A stretch of 64,000 bases of DNA, taken from Thiosocius sp963808165 (lineage in GTDB: Bacteria > Pseudomonadota > Gammaproteobacteria > Chromatiales > Chromatiaceae). The stretch is from assembly GCA_963808165.1 (NCBI GenBank), contig CAWEET010000007.1:62001-126000 (forward strand). The letters are read 5' to 3'. Position 1 is the first letter of the stretch. Each line of letters begins with the position of its first letter. Below, piece by piece: positions 8,047 through 16,792 of the stretch. A program made the translations under genes and the position numbers. The notes below the pieces were generated by a model. It was not told where the DNA came from, did no database searches, and saw only the letters and a program-made list of their open reading frames with translations.

Positions 8047-9807
8047 TCAGGTTGGCATCGCTGAAACGGAATCCGCACTTCCCGACGATGCCCGGCGTTG
8101 GTCGAAGGCGCGCATCGCCGCCTTCAGGGTCGGGTAGGCCCGATCGGCGGTCAACGCGCGGCGTGCGTCGACCCATTCGCCCTGGAAGCGTCGGCCCAGG
8201 CTGCGCTTGATGTTCGCGCTCGCGAGCACGACGCCGCGAGCGGCCAACTCTTCGCTCAGCCGATCGATGGCATCGATGGCCGTGCTGTCGACGACGTTGA
8301 TGGAGCTCGCATCGATCACGACCCATTCCACGGGCGTCTTAGATGCGGCGATCAGCGCCAGCACCCGCTCGCGGAAGTAGTCGATGTTGTAGAACACCAG
8401 GCTGGCCTCGAAGCGATACAGCAGCAGGCCGGGGACGATCTTCGCCTCCGGGTAGTCGTCGACGTCGTGAAAGCCCTTCAGGCCCGGCACACGGCCCAGT
8501 ACGGCATCCACCGGCCGCGAGCTGTTCGCGAGCAGCTGCAGCAGGCTCAGGATCACGGCCAGCAGGACGCCGGGCAGGGCGCCGAGCACCAGCACACCCA
8601 GGGTGGTGCCGACGGAGAAGGCCAGCTCGACGCGGCTGATCGAATAGAGCTTGCGCAGCATCGCGCCATCGAACAGCCCCGCCGCGGAGACGATGATCAC
8701 CGCCGCCAGCGCGGTCATCGGCACGAAGGCGAGCGGCGCGGTCAGAAAGAACAGCACCGCGAGCATGGCGCCGCCGGCGACGATGCCGACCAGCTGGGTC
8801 TTGCCGCCCATGGCGTCGTTGACCGCGGTGCGCGAATCGGCGCCGGTGACCGGGAAGCCCTGGGCCAGTCCGGAGGCGAGGTTGGCCGCGCCGAAGCCGA
8901 ACAGCTCGCGGTTGGGGTCGATCGGGTAGTGATTGCGCTGGGCGAAGCCCTTCGCGGTCAAGATACCGCTGGTGAAGCTCACCAGGACCAGGCCGGCCGC
9001 ATCACGCAGGATCAGCGGGTAGTCCGCGGCCGGCAGCAGCGGGATGTGGAAGAATTCCGGCAGGCCCGCGGGCACCGCGCCGAGCACGGCGACGCCATGC
9101 TGCTCCAGGCCGAGGGCCGCGGCCAGTGCGATGCCGACGACGACCACCACCAGCGCCCCCGGTAGCCGGGGCGCGAAACGGCGCAGTGCCAGCAGCCCGA
9201 CCAGCGAGCCGAGCCCCAGGAGCAGCGTCGGCAGATGGGCCGTGGGGAAGCGTTCGACGTGCTCGGCCAGCTTGCCGAGGAAGTCCGGGGCCTGGACCGA
9301 ATAGCCGAACAGCTTGTCGAGCTGACCGACGATGATGAGCAGAGCGATCCCGTTCATGAAGCCGACCAGGATCGGCTGCGACAGGAAGCGCGCGATGAAG
9401 CCGAGCCGCGCCGTGCCCGCCAGCAGATAGATGATGCCGGCGCCCAGGGTCATGGCCGTCACCAGTGCCAAGTAGCGCTCAGTGTCGCCGCCGGCGAGCG
9501 GTGCGAGGGCGGCGGCCATCAGCATGCAGGTGGCGGCGTCCGGCCCGGTCATCAGCTGTCGCGATGAGCCGAACAGGGCGTAGGCGAACAGCGGGAAGAT
9601 CGCCGAGTACATGCCGATCACCGCCGGCACGCCGGCGATGTCGGCATAGGCGATCCCGACCGGCAGCGCGACGGCCGCCACCGACAGGCCCGCCGCGATG
9701 TCGCCGGGCAGCCAGGCGACGCGGTAGCGGGACAAGCTCTCGACGCCGGGAGCGACCCGGCCGACGAAGCGGCGAACCCGACCCGGCGGCTGCTCGGCGT
9801 CAGTCAT
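8047..9807 (-). CDS. SulP-family anion transporter with STAS domain
   Basis: Inner-membrane anion transporter, probably for sulfate, bicarbonate or dicarboxylates. It is 586 residues long. The N-terminal two-thirds has about 12 hydrophobic segments, including the SulP signature region GIAYADIAGVPAVIGMYSAI, and TGPDAATCML. A STAS domain follows at about 440-560, with VVIDASSINVVDSTA. The ATG overlaps the stop codon of the read-through frame upstream (ATGA). It heads toward the DUF3124 gene. The substrate cannot be set from sequence. A second SulP gene at 13.3-13.6 kb is reduced to its STAS tail, so this is the surviving copy here. Confidence 0.9.
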   Translation of the reverse strand: MTDAEQPPGRVRRFVGRVAPGVESLSRYRVAWLPGDIAAGLSVAAVALPVGIAYADIAGVPAVIGMYSAIFPLFAYALFGSSRQLMTGPDAATCMLMAAALAPLAGGDTERYLALVTAMTLGAGIIYLLAGTARLGFIARFLSQPILVGFMNGIALLIIVGQLDKLFGYSVQAPDFLGKLAEHVERFPTAHLPTLLLGLGSLVGLLALRRFAPRLPGALVVVVVGIALAAALGLEQHGVAVLGAVPAGLPEFFHIPLLPAADYPLILRDAAGLVLVSFTSGILTAKGFAQRNHYPIDPNRELFGFGAANLASGLAQGFPVTGADSRTAVNDAMGGKTQLVGIVAGGAMLAVLFFLTAPLAFVPMTALAAVIIVSAAGLFDGAMLRKLYSISRVELAFSVGTTLGVLVLGALPGVLLAVILSLLQLLANSSRPVDAVLGRVPGLKGFHDVDDYPEAKIVPGLLLYRFEASLVFYNIDYFRERVLALIAASKTPVEWVVIDASSINVVDSTAIDAIDRLSEELAARGVVLASANIKRSLGRRFQGEWVDARRALTADRAYPTLKAAMRAFDQRRASSGSADSVSAMPT

Positions 9808-9849
9808 GTTTCGGTCTCCGGGATGTCTGCAAGTATGATCGAAGGTTTC

Positions 9850-10136
9850 TCAACCGGCCGCGCCGGGGCGCTTGCCCGCCTGCTCGTTATCCAGTGCCTT
9901 TTTCGTGATGCTGTGGTACCGAGGGTCTGGTAGGCGGGTCTCCTGTCCACGTAGGGTTTGATCGCTTCGGCGTCCTTCAGCACCTCCTCGAGAAAGCCGA
10001 TATCGAAGTCGTCCAGCTGTTCCCCCCGGTCCACTTTCGCCTTGATGTCCAGCGCACGAGGCAGTCTCCACTGCTCGAAGCGCTCGATCAGCGCCTCGAC
10101 GACGCCTTCCTCCTTCTGTTTCGACTCGTCGGTCAT
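9850..10136 (-). pseudogene. Small conserved protein, frameshifted
   Basis: The ATG at 10136 has GGGAG upstream and begins MTDESKQKEEGVVEALIERF, continuing to VDRRPAYQTL. After that the frame becomes arginine-rich and atypical. The frame two bases over reads YHSITKKALDNEQAGKRPG and stops at 9850, which matches the expected acidic, helical C-terminus. So one base, or a slightly longer piece, is missing near 9925. The family is a roughly 95-residue cytosolic protein of unknown function often next to transporter genes. The uncorrected frame runs on to 9804 and touches the SulP start. Confidence 0.55.
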
Positions 10137-10240
10137 CGTGTTCTCCCACTGGGCAGGTTGAAGTTCGAAAAAGCGTGAAGCGGCAAGCATACCAGGCGCC
10201 GGGTTCCGTCGAGCATGGTCTCTCCTGGCTGGCACGAAAC

Positions 10241-10927
10241 CTACTGCAGCGCCCGCGGCATGGGCGGGGCCTCTGCGTTTTCCCCGACATCCCCGGTCAT
10301 GACGAGCACCGAGGCGGTGGTACCGACCCGCAGCGCGACGCCCTCCGGAACCTCATCGAGGTGCACACGCACCGGAACGCGCTGGGCCAACCGAATCCAC
10401 TGGAACGTCGGGCTGACGGTCGGCAGCAGGTCGTGGCCCGTGCTGCCGTCGCTCTGGGAGATGCCCCATCCGATGCTGTCCACCCGGCCTTCCAGGGGCC
10501 AGTCCGGATAGGTCATCAGGGTGATGATGGCACGGTCCCCGGCGCGCATGTCGCCGACCAGGCTCTCGCGGAAGTAGCCGTGCACCCAGAAGCTCGCCGC
10601 ATCCACCAGCGCCAGCGCCGGCTGGTTGGCGACCGCCTGGCTGCCGAGGCGCAGGTTGAGGTTGGTGACATAGCCGTCCACCGAGGCGCGCAGCTGCGTG
10701 AATTCCAGGTCCAGCTGCGCCGTCTCCAGCGCGGCCTTGGCGGCACGTAGCTGCGCATTGTCCTCGCCCGGGGCGCCCAACTCGGCCCTGGCGCGCGCCA
10801 GTTGGGCCTGGGACTGGAGCTTCGCCGAGTTGGCCTGGGTCAGCTGCGCCTGGGCTTTGGCGAGTTCGGCCTGGGCCACATCATTGGCGGTCAGGGCGTA
10901 TCTCAGCAGTGCGGGGATTTTGCTCGT
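10241..10927 (-). pseudogene. Membrane-fusion (HlyD/AaeA-type) protein, internally deleted
   Basis: C-terminal two-thirds of a periplasmic membrane-fusion protein of the aromatic-acid efflux (AaeA/EmrA) type. A coiled-coil part rich in Ala/Gln/Lys is followed by DGYVTNLNLRLGSQA, FWVHGYFRESLVGDMR and the family hallmark VRVHLDEVPEGV. The expected start is at 10927, SKIPALLRYALT, but its first codon is ACG rather than ATG. The sequence then jumps straight into the coiled coil, losing the membrane anchor and the first lipoyl half. It is fused in frame with the wrong frame of the upstream DUF1656 gene. Probably non-functional. Confidence 0.7.
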
Positions 10928-11128
10928 GACGGGATGACGACGGTTCCGATGATCAGGGTATAGATCACCGCTAGCGCCAACAGCGGGTAGAAGAAGAACC
11001 GCGACAGGCGGTAGCGATTGAGTTGGTTCGCAGTCAGCCAGGCAAGCGCCATGCCCCAGCACGGCCGCGATCAGCAGCGGCGGGAAATAGACCTCGCCGA
11101 TGGCGAATTCGCTTGGGATGAAATTCAT
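10903..11128 (-). pseudogene. DUF1656 (AaeX-type) small membrane protein, frameshifted
   Basis: Begins at ATG 11128 with the family signature MNFIPSEFAIGEVYFPPLL, then loses frame at a run of four G (11054-11057 on the plus strand). Removing one G restores MALAWLTANQLNRYRLSR, then FFFYPLLALAVIYTLIIG, ending at the stop 10903-10905. This is the usual two-helix AaeX-like protein found between FUSC and the membrane-fusion protein. The single-base insertion abolishes the second helix. Confidence 0.75.
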
Positions 11129-11144
11129 GGGTGATTCTGCCGGG

Positions 11145-13319
11145 TTAGAAACGTGCCTCGCGCAGGCGCGGCCAGTCGATCACGGCCGTTTGTTTCGCGA
11201 ACGCGATGACCGCCTCCGAGAGGCCCCGGTGGGCGCCGAGGAGGCTGTAGGCGCGCTCGGCCTCCGCTGCCGGAATGCTGATGGTGTCCGCTTTGTTCAG
11301 CGCCGCTTCGATGTGCGCCTCCAGGCGGTCGAGCTTGGCGTCCAGCAGGGCGCGGAAGCCGGCATGATCCGCCGCATCGGGCTCCAGCGATAGACGCCGG
11401 AAGATGTCCTTGAGACCGGCGCGCCAAGTGTCGATCTCATTTTGCACGTCCGGCCCCGCCAGCACACGGCCGACCCCAGCGCGCGCCTCAAGGGTTTCCT
11501 GCATCCGGTAGCCGAGCGCCTGGATATCGGCGGTGAGGGCCTGTAGCTGCTCAGGCGTGGTGCCGGCCAGCAGCTTGGGGTCGATGGACTTGCCCCAGAG
11601 CGAAATCGTTTGTGGCAAGGTCGCGATCTGTCCGGCATGGTAGGACCGGCGCCAGCGCGCCAGCCGTGTCGGACGGCGAGCTGAATCCGAACTCGGGTCC
11701 CAGCCCAGGGTCGAGACCAGGTATTCGCAGCTGCGGAAGAAGCGGCGCAGGAGGCGAACAAACGCCTTCTCCGGTTGCGGCGACACCGGGACATAGGCCG
11801 CGAGGGCGAGGATCATGAAGACCAGCACAAACATCAGGGTCGTGTTGGCGAGGGACAGAAAGCTGTAGCTCTGCGCATTGGATATGCCCGCCATGGTGAA
11901 AAAGATCGCCAGTCCGGCCACCCGCCCGAGGATCTGCTGCGGTTTGTAAAACAGGTAGCAGATGGCGAAGGTCACAGCGAAGATCAGCCACCCGAGTTCG
12001 GTGAAGCTCGACAGCCGCGGCATGACGAAGATGTACAGGATGCTCGCGAAGGCGATGGACAGGGCAACGGGCTTGAAGGCGAGGCGCATGGGCAACTGCG
12101 GGTTCGTGGCCAGGGCCACTCCCAGGGAGCCCGTCATAATGACGATACCGACGCCCCCCGGGACCTCGATATAGATCCACAGCAGGTAGGCGAGCCAGAC
12201 GCCGGCCACGACCCGGATCGCCGCCACCAGGTCGTCCGCATCGAGGACAAAGCCGGACCGCGTCCTTGTGGGCTCCACCGGCCGCACGCTCACTGCCGCG
12301 AAACCCTTGATGTCGGCGGCGGTCTCGAACAAAGACCGTGTCAGCGAGTCCAGACGCCGAAGCTGGCTGCGAAACAGCGCCAGCGCCGCCCGATCGAAAT
12401 GGGACAGGGCGCGGACCGCCTCCGTGTTAAGGGATGGGTCGAGGGGCTTTGGCTGCTGCTCGGGGGCCTTGCCCGAGAGGATGCGCTCGATCTGTCCGAG
12501 GCGGGCGTCCAATTCCTCGGCCAGGCTCGGGAACTCGGGCATCAGCGCCTTCAGGTCCAGCGCCTGGACCTCGTCGAAGCTCTCGCGCCAGCGTGCCAGC
12601 GCCGCCATCATTTCCCGGACATCGGCCTCCAGCCGCGCCCACTGTTGGCGTAGCTCCCAGACTTCGTGGGTATCTGCCCGCGCGCCCATGAGTGCATCGC
12701 TGAACTGACCGAGCTGCTGGACCTCCTGCAGCCGCAGCGGCTGCAGGTCTTCGCCTTCGGCTTTCCCGGCGAGCAGCTGGAGGTAGCCCTGGTAGAGCCG
12801 GTGTTGGGTAGCGGCGAGCCCGCGCACCGCCGCGTCGAGTTCGGCCGCCGTGCCGGTGGGCCAGAGGAAGACGGTGACCAGTGTGTAGCAGAGGATGCCT
12901 AGACCGGTCTCCAGCGAGCGCAGCACCGCGAGATCGAAGGCATATTCAGTCGCCGGGACCGACTCCATACAGATAATCAAGCTCACCAAGGCCGCCACAT
13001 TCCAGAAGTACGGGCGCTTGCTGCCCCCCATCCGGTAGGTGCACAGTCCGACGAAGGCCGATAGAAACACCATCAGCCACCAACGCTCCTGCGGAAACAG
13101 GGCCACTAGGGTGAGCGAGACGACCCCCGCCACCAGGGTCCCCAACATGCGCAGGGCACCCTTTTGCAGCGACTGCCCGACCGTCGCAAGGCTGATGAAG
13201 GCGACCGCAAACGCCGCCCACATGGGCTTCTCCCATTCCATGGAGAGCGCGATGCCGTAGGCCAGCACAACCGCCAAGGCGGTCTTGAATGCCTCTTTAG
13301 TCCGTGTCGTCAGTATCAT
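11145..13319 (-). CDS. FUSC-family efflux transporter (AaeB-like)
   Basis: Inner-membrane protein of the fusaric-acid-resistance/aromatic-acid exporter family, 724 residues. Two membrane blocks, each of about five or six segments (residues 10-160 and 365-510), are separated by long soluble helices, the normal FUSC layout. The reading frame is intact. The ATG overlaps the stop of the upstream STAS fragment (ATGA), showing that the gene was once coupled to a SulP gene. Its partners, DUF1656 and the membrane-fusion protein, are both broken immediately downstream, so the pump may no longer work as a tripartite system. Confidence 0.88.
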   Translation of the reverse strand: MILTTRTKEAFKTALAVVLAYGIALSMEWEKPMWAAFAVAFISLATVGQSLQKGALRMLGTLVAGVVSLTLVALFPQERWWLMVFLSAFVGLCTYRMGGSKRPYFWNVAALVSLIICMESVPATEYAFDLAVLRSLETGLGILCYTLVTVFLWPTGTAAELDAAVRGLAATQHRLYQGYLQLLAGKAEGEDLQPLRLQEVQQLGQFSDALMGARADTHEVWELRQQWARLEADVREMMAALARWRESFDEVQALDLKALMPEFPSLAEELDARLGQIERILSGKAPEQQPKPLDPSLNTEAVRALSHFDRAALALFRSQLRRLDSLTRSLFETAADIKGFAAVSVRPVEPTRTRSGFVLDADDLVAAIRVVAGVWLAYLLWIYIEVPGGVGIVIMTGSLGVALATNPQLPMRLAFKPVALSIAFASILYIFVMPRLSSFTELGWLIFAVTFAICYLFYKPQQILGRVAGLAIFFTMAGISNAQSYSFLSLANTTLMFVLVFMILALAAYVPVSPQPEKAFVRLLRRFFRSCEYLVSTLGWDPSSDSARRPTRLARWRRSYHAGQIATLPQTISLWGKSIDPKLLAGTTPEQLQALTADIQALGYRMQETLEARAGVGRVLAGPDVQNEIDTWRAGLKDIFRRLSLEPDAADHAGFRALLDAKLDRLEAHIEAALNKADTISIPAAEAERAYSLLGAHRGLSEAVIAFAKQTAVIDWPRLREARF

Positions 13320-13588
13320 CGTGTGTGTACCGTTCCTTCGCCGAGGTCAGAGGCATCAGGCGCAGGACCCGCGCTCACCTGCTGCCGGTAGGCCTCCAAG
13401 ACGTTCTCGATGGTGTCGTAGAAAGCGTCCTCGCCAAAGAGCTGGCCGAGCTGATAACTGCTCTCATCTTTGACGTCCTCCATCACCTGGGCCACGACCA
13501 GGCGTATCGCCTTGTCCTTCAGGATGCCGAAGATCGAGCGCAGGGTCTCCGCCGCCGAGAAATCCACGTCGTCGACCGCGGAGGCAGT
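13316..13588 (-). pseudogene. STAS-domain remnant of a truncated SulP transporter
   Basis: The reading frame ASAVDDVDFSAAETLRSI, then GILKDKAIRLVVAQVMEDV and FGEDAFYDTIENVLEAYR, is a STAS domain like that ending SulP transporters. It is cut on its 5' side exactly at the IS91-type relic (13586) and has no start of its own. The open frame runs into the relic sequence. All membrane segments of the original transporter are missing. It probably lost its front half through the IS91 insertion and a later deletion. Confidence 0.65.
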
Positions 13589-14123
13589 ATAAAAGGCTTT
13601 TTCCGCCAGCTGCATCGCCTGATCGCAGCCATCGACACCCGCGGTCGGCCGCCTCGCTGACCATCGAACGATATCCGGCCGGCAGGTTGGGGGCGAATCC
13701 ATCCCGGCAACCCGTTCGCGGGCGCGTTTTTCTTCGTTCGCCAACCGCCAGGCCAATCTCCACCCTTGCCGCACCGCAGACAGCGCAGCCCAAACGAGTT
13801 CATCCCGGGGTTGTCACCCCGTCTCGTCGAACAGCCCCCGCTGCGGTGGCGCCCGGCACGGCGGCCGCCTCGGGGCTTGGAGCTCAGCCCCTTTCGCATC
13901 CAGGTGGGTGAGGATCTTCTCGATCACCACCGGGTGTTCGATGCAGGCAATGATCCGCACTGCCCCGCCGCAGGCCGGGCATGTTCATCGGGTACAGGGA
14001 TGTACCGAATGAAAACCGGCTTCCCTGCCAGCCGGCGACGGCAACATGACGCATCCTTGCGAGGTTATTTTCGTCTAGGTTAGCAGAGCCATCGGTTACG
14101 CCTACGTAGAATCAGTCGAGCAG
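13586..14123 (-). mobile_element. IS91-family element, short deletion derivative (copy B)
   Basis: A 538-bp derivative of the element at 5985-7219. It keeps the same two ends and a nearly identical central stretch of about 200 bases (13690-13870), but almost all of the transposase is gone. It separates the truncated SulP STAS tail from the Fic gene, whose last codons and stop lie in the element end. It is non-autonomous. Confidence 0.7.
13814..13985 (-). pseudogene. C-terminal scrap of an IS91-family transposase
   Basis: The minus strand reads ACGGAVRIIACIEHPVVIEK, then a short tail ending at the stop 13814-13816. This corresponds to the last 50-60 residues of the transposase in copy A. The preceding part is replaced by a short unrelated join near 13985-14010 that carries the inverted repeat GGTACAGGGATGTACC. 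Confidence 0.6.
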
Positions 14124-15089
14124 GCGCAGATAACCCTCGTAGCGGTATAGCCGATCGCGCTTGCGCTCACCCACCTCGGCGAGGATACCGGCCTTGATGA
14201 GCACATCGATCGCCTTGCCGGCAGTCGGTTTGCTGATCGACAACAGGCGCGTGACCGATGGCATCGTCACGATCGGGTGCTCGGGCAGCAGTTCGAACAG
14301 CTGGATGGCCGTGACGGTAGCACCAGACGTCTTCAGCAATGTCTGCCGGTCTTCGCTGACCCGTGCGTACAGGGCGCGCGCGGTTCGCGTGGCATCGTCG
14401 GCGATCTCTGCCACGCCTACAAGAAAGAATCGCAGCCAGCCGACCCAGTCGCCCTCGGTCCGGATCGCCTCGAGCCAGCGGTAATAGGCGGCCTGGTTCT
14501 GCTTGAGATAGAGGCTGAGGTAGAGCAGCGGACTTGTTAGCAGTTGCCAGTGGTCCAGCAGCAGGGCGATCAGCATCCGCCCCAGGCGGCCGTTGCCGTC
14601 GAGGTAGGGGTGGATGGTCTCGAACTGGACGTGCGCCAGCGCGATACGCAGCAGCGGCGCCAGGTCGTCGTCGGCGTGGATATACCGTTCAAGATCACTG
14701 AGCAGATCGGCGACCCGCTCTGGTGGCGGCGGCACGAACACGGCATTGCCGGGGCGGCTGCCCCCGATCCAGTTCTGCGAGCGGCGCAGCTCGCCGGGCT
14801 GCTTGGTGGCACCGCGCACGCCCTGCATCAGGATGCGGTGGCACTCGTTGAACAGGCGCACGGAGATCGGCGGGCCTTTCGGCGAATGGATCTTCGTGAA
14901 GGCATGATTGACCGCAGCGACGTAGTTGGTGACCTCCTCGATGTCGTCAAGGTTCGAGGCACCGGGCTGCTCGGCCTGCTCCCAGGCCAGCACGTCGACC
15001 AACGTCGCCTGGGTGCCTTCGATCTCCGACGACAGCAGGGCCTCCTTGCGCACGAAGGCATAGATGAACCAATCGAGCGATGGGATCAT
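14112..15089 (-). CDS. Fic/DOC-family AMPylase-type protein (N-terminus out of frame)
   Basis: Fic protein with core motif HPYLDGNGRLGR (His160 to Arg171 in this frame) and an N-terminal inhibitory helix motif SSEIEG (20-25), so a class II, self-inhibited enzyme expected to AMPylate target proteins. A winged-helix-like C-terminus follows. The first usable start, 15089, lies inside the Fic_N domain. The same frame stays open upstream and encodes convincing family sequence (KEFLTISPQSTGRYITTTV), but the ATG with a strong AAGGAGG at 15283 is one base out of frame. The last residues and stop lie in the end of the IS91 relic. It may be weakly expressed from an internal start or dead. Confidence 0.7.
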   Translation of the reverse strand: MIPSLDWFIYAFVRKEALLSSEIEGTQATLVDVLAWEQAEQPGASNLDDIEEVTNYVAAVNHAFTKIHSPKGPPISVRLFNECHRILMQGVRGATKQPGELRRSQNWIGGSRPGNAVFVPPPPERVADLLSDLERYIHADDDLAPLLRIALAHVQFETIHPYLDGNGRLGRMLIALLLDHWQLLTSPLLYLSLYLKQNQAAYYRWLEAIRTEGDWVGWLRFFLVGVAEIADDATRTARALYARVSEDRQTLLKTSGATVTAIQLFELLPEHPIVTMPSVTRLLSISKPTAGKAIDVLIKAGILAEVGERKRDRLYRYEGYLRLLD

Positions 15090-15428
15090 CCCACTAGCCA
15101 GATCGAGCCGGCCCAGCGCCGCTTCGGCCTCGCGCAGCGGCTCGGTCAGCGTCGCCAGCTGTTGGGTGCTGAGCCGCGGCGGAAGCGGGTCGGGGACGAA
15201 GGCCTCGACCGACCCACCGGCGACGGTGGTGGTTATGTAACGACCTGTAGATTGCGGGCTAATAGTAAGGAATTCTTTACCATTCGACCTCCTTAGTAAA
15301 GTTCTATTTGCCTGGAGACAGGGGATTTGAAGCGCGCTTTACCGCTGGCGACCTGCCCAGATTGGGCAGAGCGGTACCCAATCCAGGCAAATTGCATTCA
15401 GGCGATTCAGTGCCGGAGACGCGTCGTC

Positions 15429-15614
15429 TTATCCGGTGGCCGCAGGCCTTGAGCGCCCGGGTAGGTGCGTTGCGCGGTGCACACAGGCTGTACGCAGCCC
15501 GCCCGTGCTGCGGCCGAGCAGTTCGGCGAGCTGGGCCTGGGTCAGCAGCACACCGAAGCGCTCGCTAAGCTGGTCCGCGAGGCCGCTCTGCGTAGGGATG
15601 GTCGTGCCTTGCAT
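15429..15614 (-). pseudogene. Small helix-turn-helix-like protein, probably frameshifted
   Basis: The ATG at 15614 follows AAGGAGAGACC. It reads MQGTTIPTQSGLADQLSERF, then LLTQAQLAELLGRSTGGL, which looks like a short DNA-binding helix-turn-helix protein of the kind carried next to phage or island integrases. After that the frame becomes atypical. A neighbouring frame gives ALKACGHRIRRRV, matching how such proteins usually end, so a frameshift is likely. I do not recognise a named family. Confidence 0.45.
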
Positions 15615-15727
15615 GGTCTCTCCTTGTCTGTCTCGTCACAGTGAGACATAGGGAAACCTGGAACGGCCTTGGGTGGCGATAGATAACCCGATCGCGCCCG
15701 TGCGCGGTTTATCTGGCTGCGTCGAAC

Positions 15728-16278
15728 CTAACGCAGACCCAGCTGATCGAGCCGATACACCAAATCCTCGGCACGCAGGTGCGTACAGCGACGCAGCATC
15801 TGCATGGACTTGTGGCCGGAGGTCGCGGCGACCTCCTGGTCGCCCAGGCCCGCCTCGACCAGGCGCCAGACCGCCTCGTGGCGCAGGTCGTGGAAGCGCA
15901 GGCCCTTAATCCCGGCATCTTCCAGCGTGCGGCGCCAGGCAGGGCGGAATTCGTACGGCCGGCGCACCTTGTCTCGGCAAGGCTGTAGGCGCCGAACTTC
16001 TTTTTCAACGACTTGGCCTTCTGGCTCGCCGCATAGGCGCTGCTCTTCCGCTTGCTGGACGACACCTCGCTCAGCCACCGGTCCAGCGCCTTCTCGAGCA
16101 GCAGTTTCTCCGCGCCGGCCCGGTTGATCAGCACGCCGCGCACCATTTCACCCTCGGTGCGGCGCGCCCAGTCGGCGGCGTCGCGCTTGGTGCGGAAGGT
16201 CTAGATGGTCACCGGCCAGCCGCGTTTGCGGACGACGGCCTTCCAGGTGTTCGAGGATGTCTTTGTGATGGTCGCCAC
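15728..16278 (-). pseudogene. Tyrosine-type site-specific integrase, degraded
   Basis: Remains of an island integrase beside the 3' end of tRNA-Phe. A GTG at 16278 opens VATITKTSSNTWKAVVRKRG, interrupted by an in-frame TAG at 16201-16203. It continues as TKRDAADWARRTEGEMVRGV and a basic arm domain to KKKFGAYSLAE, then the core is deleted and the frame shifts to the C-terminal end, GLRFHDLRHEAVWRLVEAGL. HDLRH and the GHKSMQML stretch survive, but the catalytic tyrosine position reads RRCTHL, Cys for Tyr. Nonsense codon, deletion, frameshift and loss of the nucleophile all show it is dead. Confidence 0.8.
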
Positions 16279-16351
16279 GGCAACTTCCGGTACAGGTGTA
16301 CCGAGTGACACAGGGACCAAAAGCAGAAAGCTTTTATCTTGTTGAATTGAT

Positions 16352-16427
<76 letters not shown>

Positions 16428-16513
16428 GTACAGCACCGCGCCATGAAGGCGCGAAAGACGCGGTATTAAAGCGACGCTGCCCGCCCGAGTCAAGTCGTCA
16501 AGGATCGATCAGA

Positions 16514-16783
16514 TCACTGAGGCTTGTAGTCCGGTGGTGCATCCGCGCCCTCGCCGAAGAAGAACTTCTCCATCTGTTCCTCCAGAAAGCTGCGCGACTT
16601 TGGGTCCACCGGGCTCAAGCGATACTCGTTGAGCAGCATGGTTTGGTGTTTGAGCCACTCCTGCCAGGCCTCCTTCGAGACATTCGCCAGGATACGTTGG
16701 CCCAGTTCCCCCGGATAGGGTTGCCGATCCAGACCCTCCGCCTCGCGTTTGAGACGCACGCAGTTCACCATTTCACCCATCAA
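16514..16783 (-). CDS. yggX: YggX-type iron-trafficking/oxidative protection protein
   Basis: Small cytosolic protein of 89 residues, implicated in protecting iron-sulfur proteins from oxidation. The conserved N-terminus MVNCVRLKREAEGLDRQPYP, LANVSKEAWQEWLKHQTM and the C-terminal LEEQMEKFFFG match the family. It sits nine bases after mutY, the same order as in Escherichia coli, and is likely cotranscribed with it. Confidence 0.95.
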   Translation of the reverse strand: MMGEMVNCVRLKREAEGLDRQPYPGELGQRILANVSKEAWQEWLKHQTMLLNEYRLSPVDPKSRSFLEEQMEKFFFGEGADAPPDYKPQ

Positions 16784-16792
16784 TCTCTCCGC

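Noticed and set aside
8098..9165. 355-codon open frame opposite the SulP transporter
   Set aside because: Low-complexity Arg/Gln/Asp-rich translation, antisense to an intact transporter.
13464..13793. Open frames in the IS91 tail as accessory genes
   Set aside because: They lie in the non-coding tail shared by both element copies and have no family similarity.
16288..16303. Palindrome CGGTAC-AGGT-GTACCG near tRNA-Phe as an attachment site
   Set aside because: It is not part of the tRNA 3' end, and a second tRNA-derived repeat is absent; a related string occurs inside the IS91 relic, so it is probably unrelated to integration.
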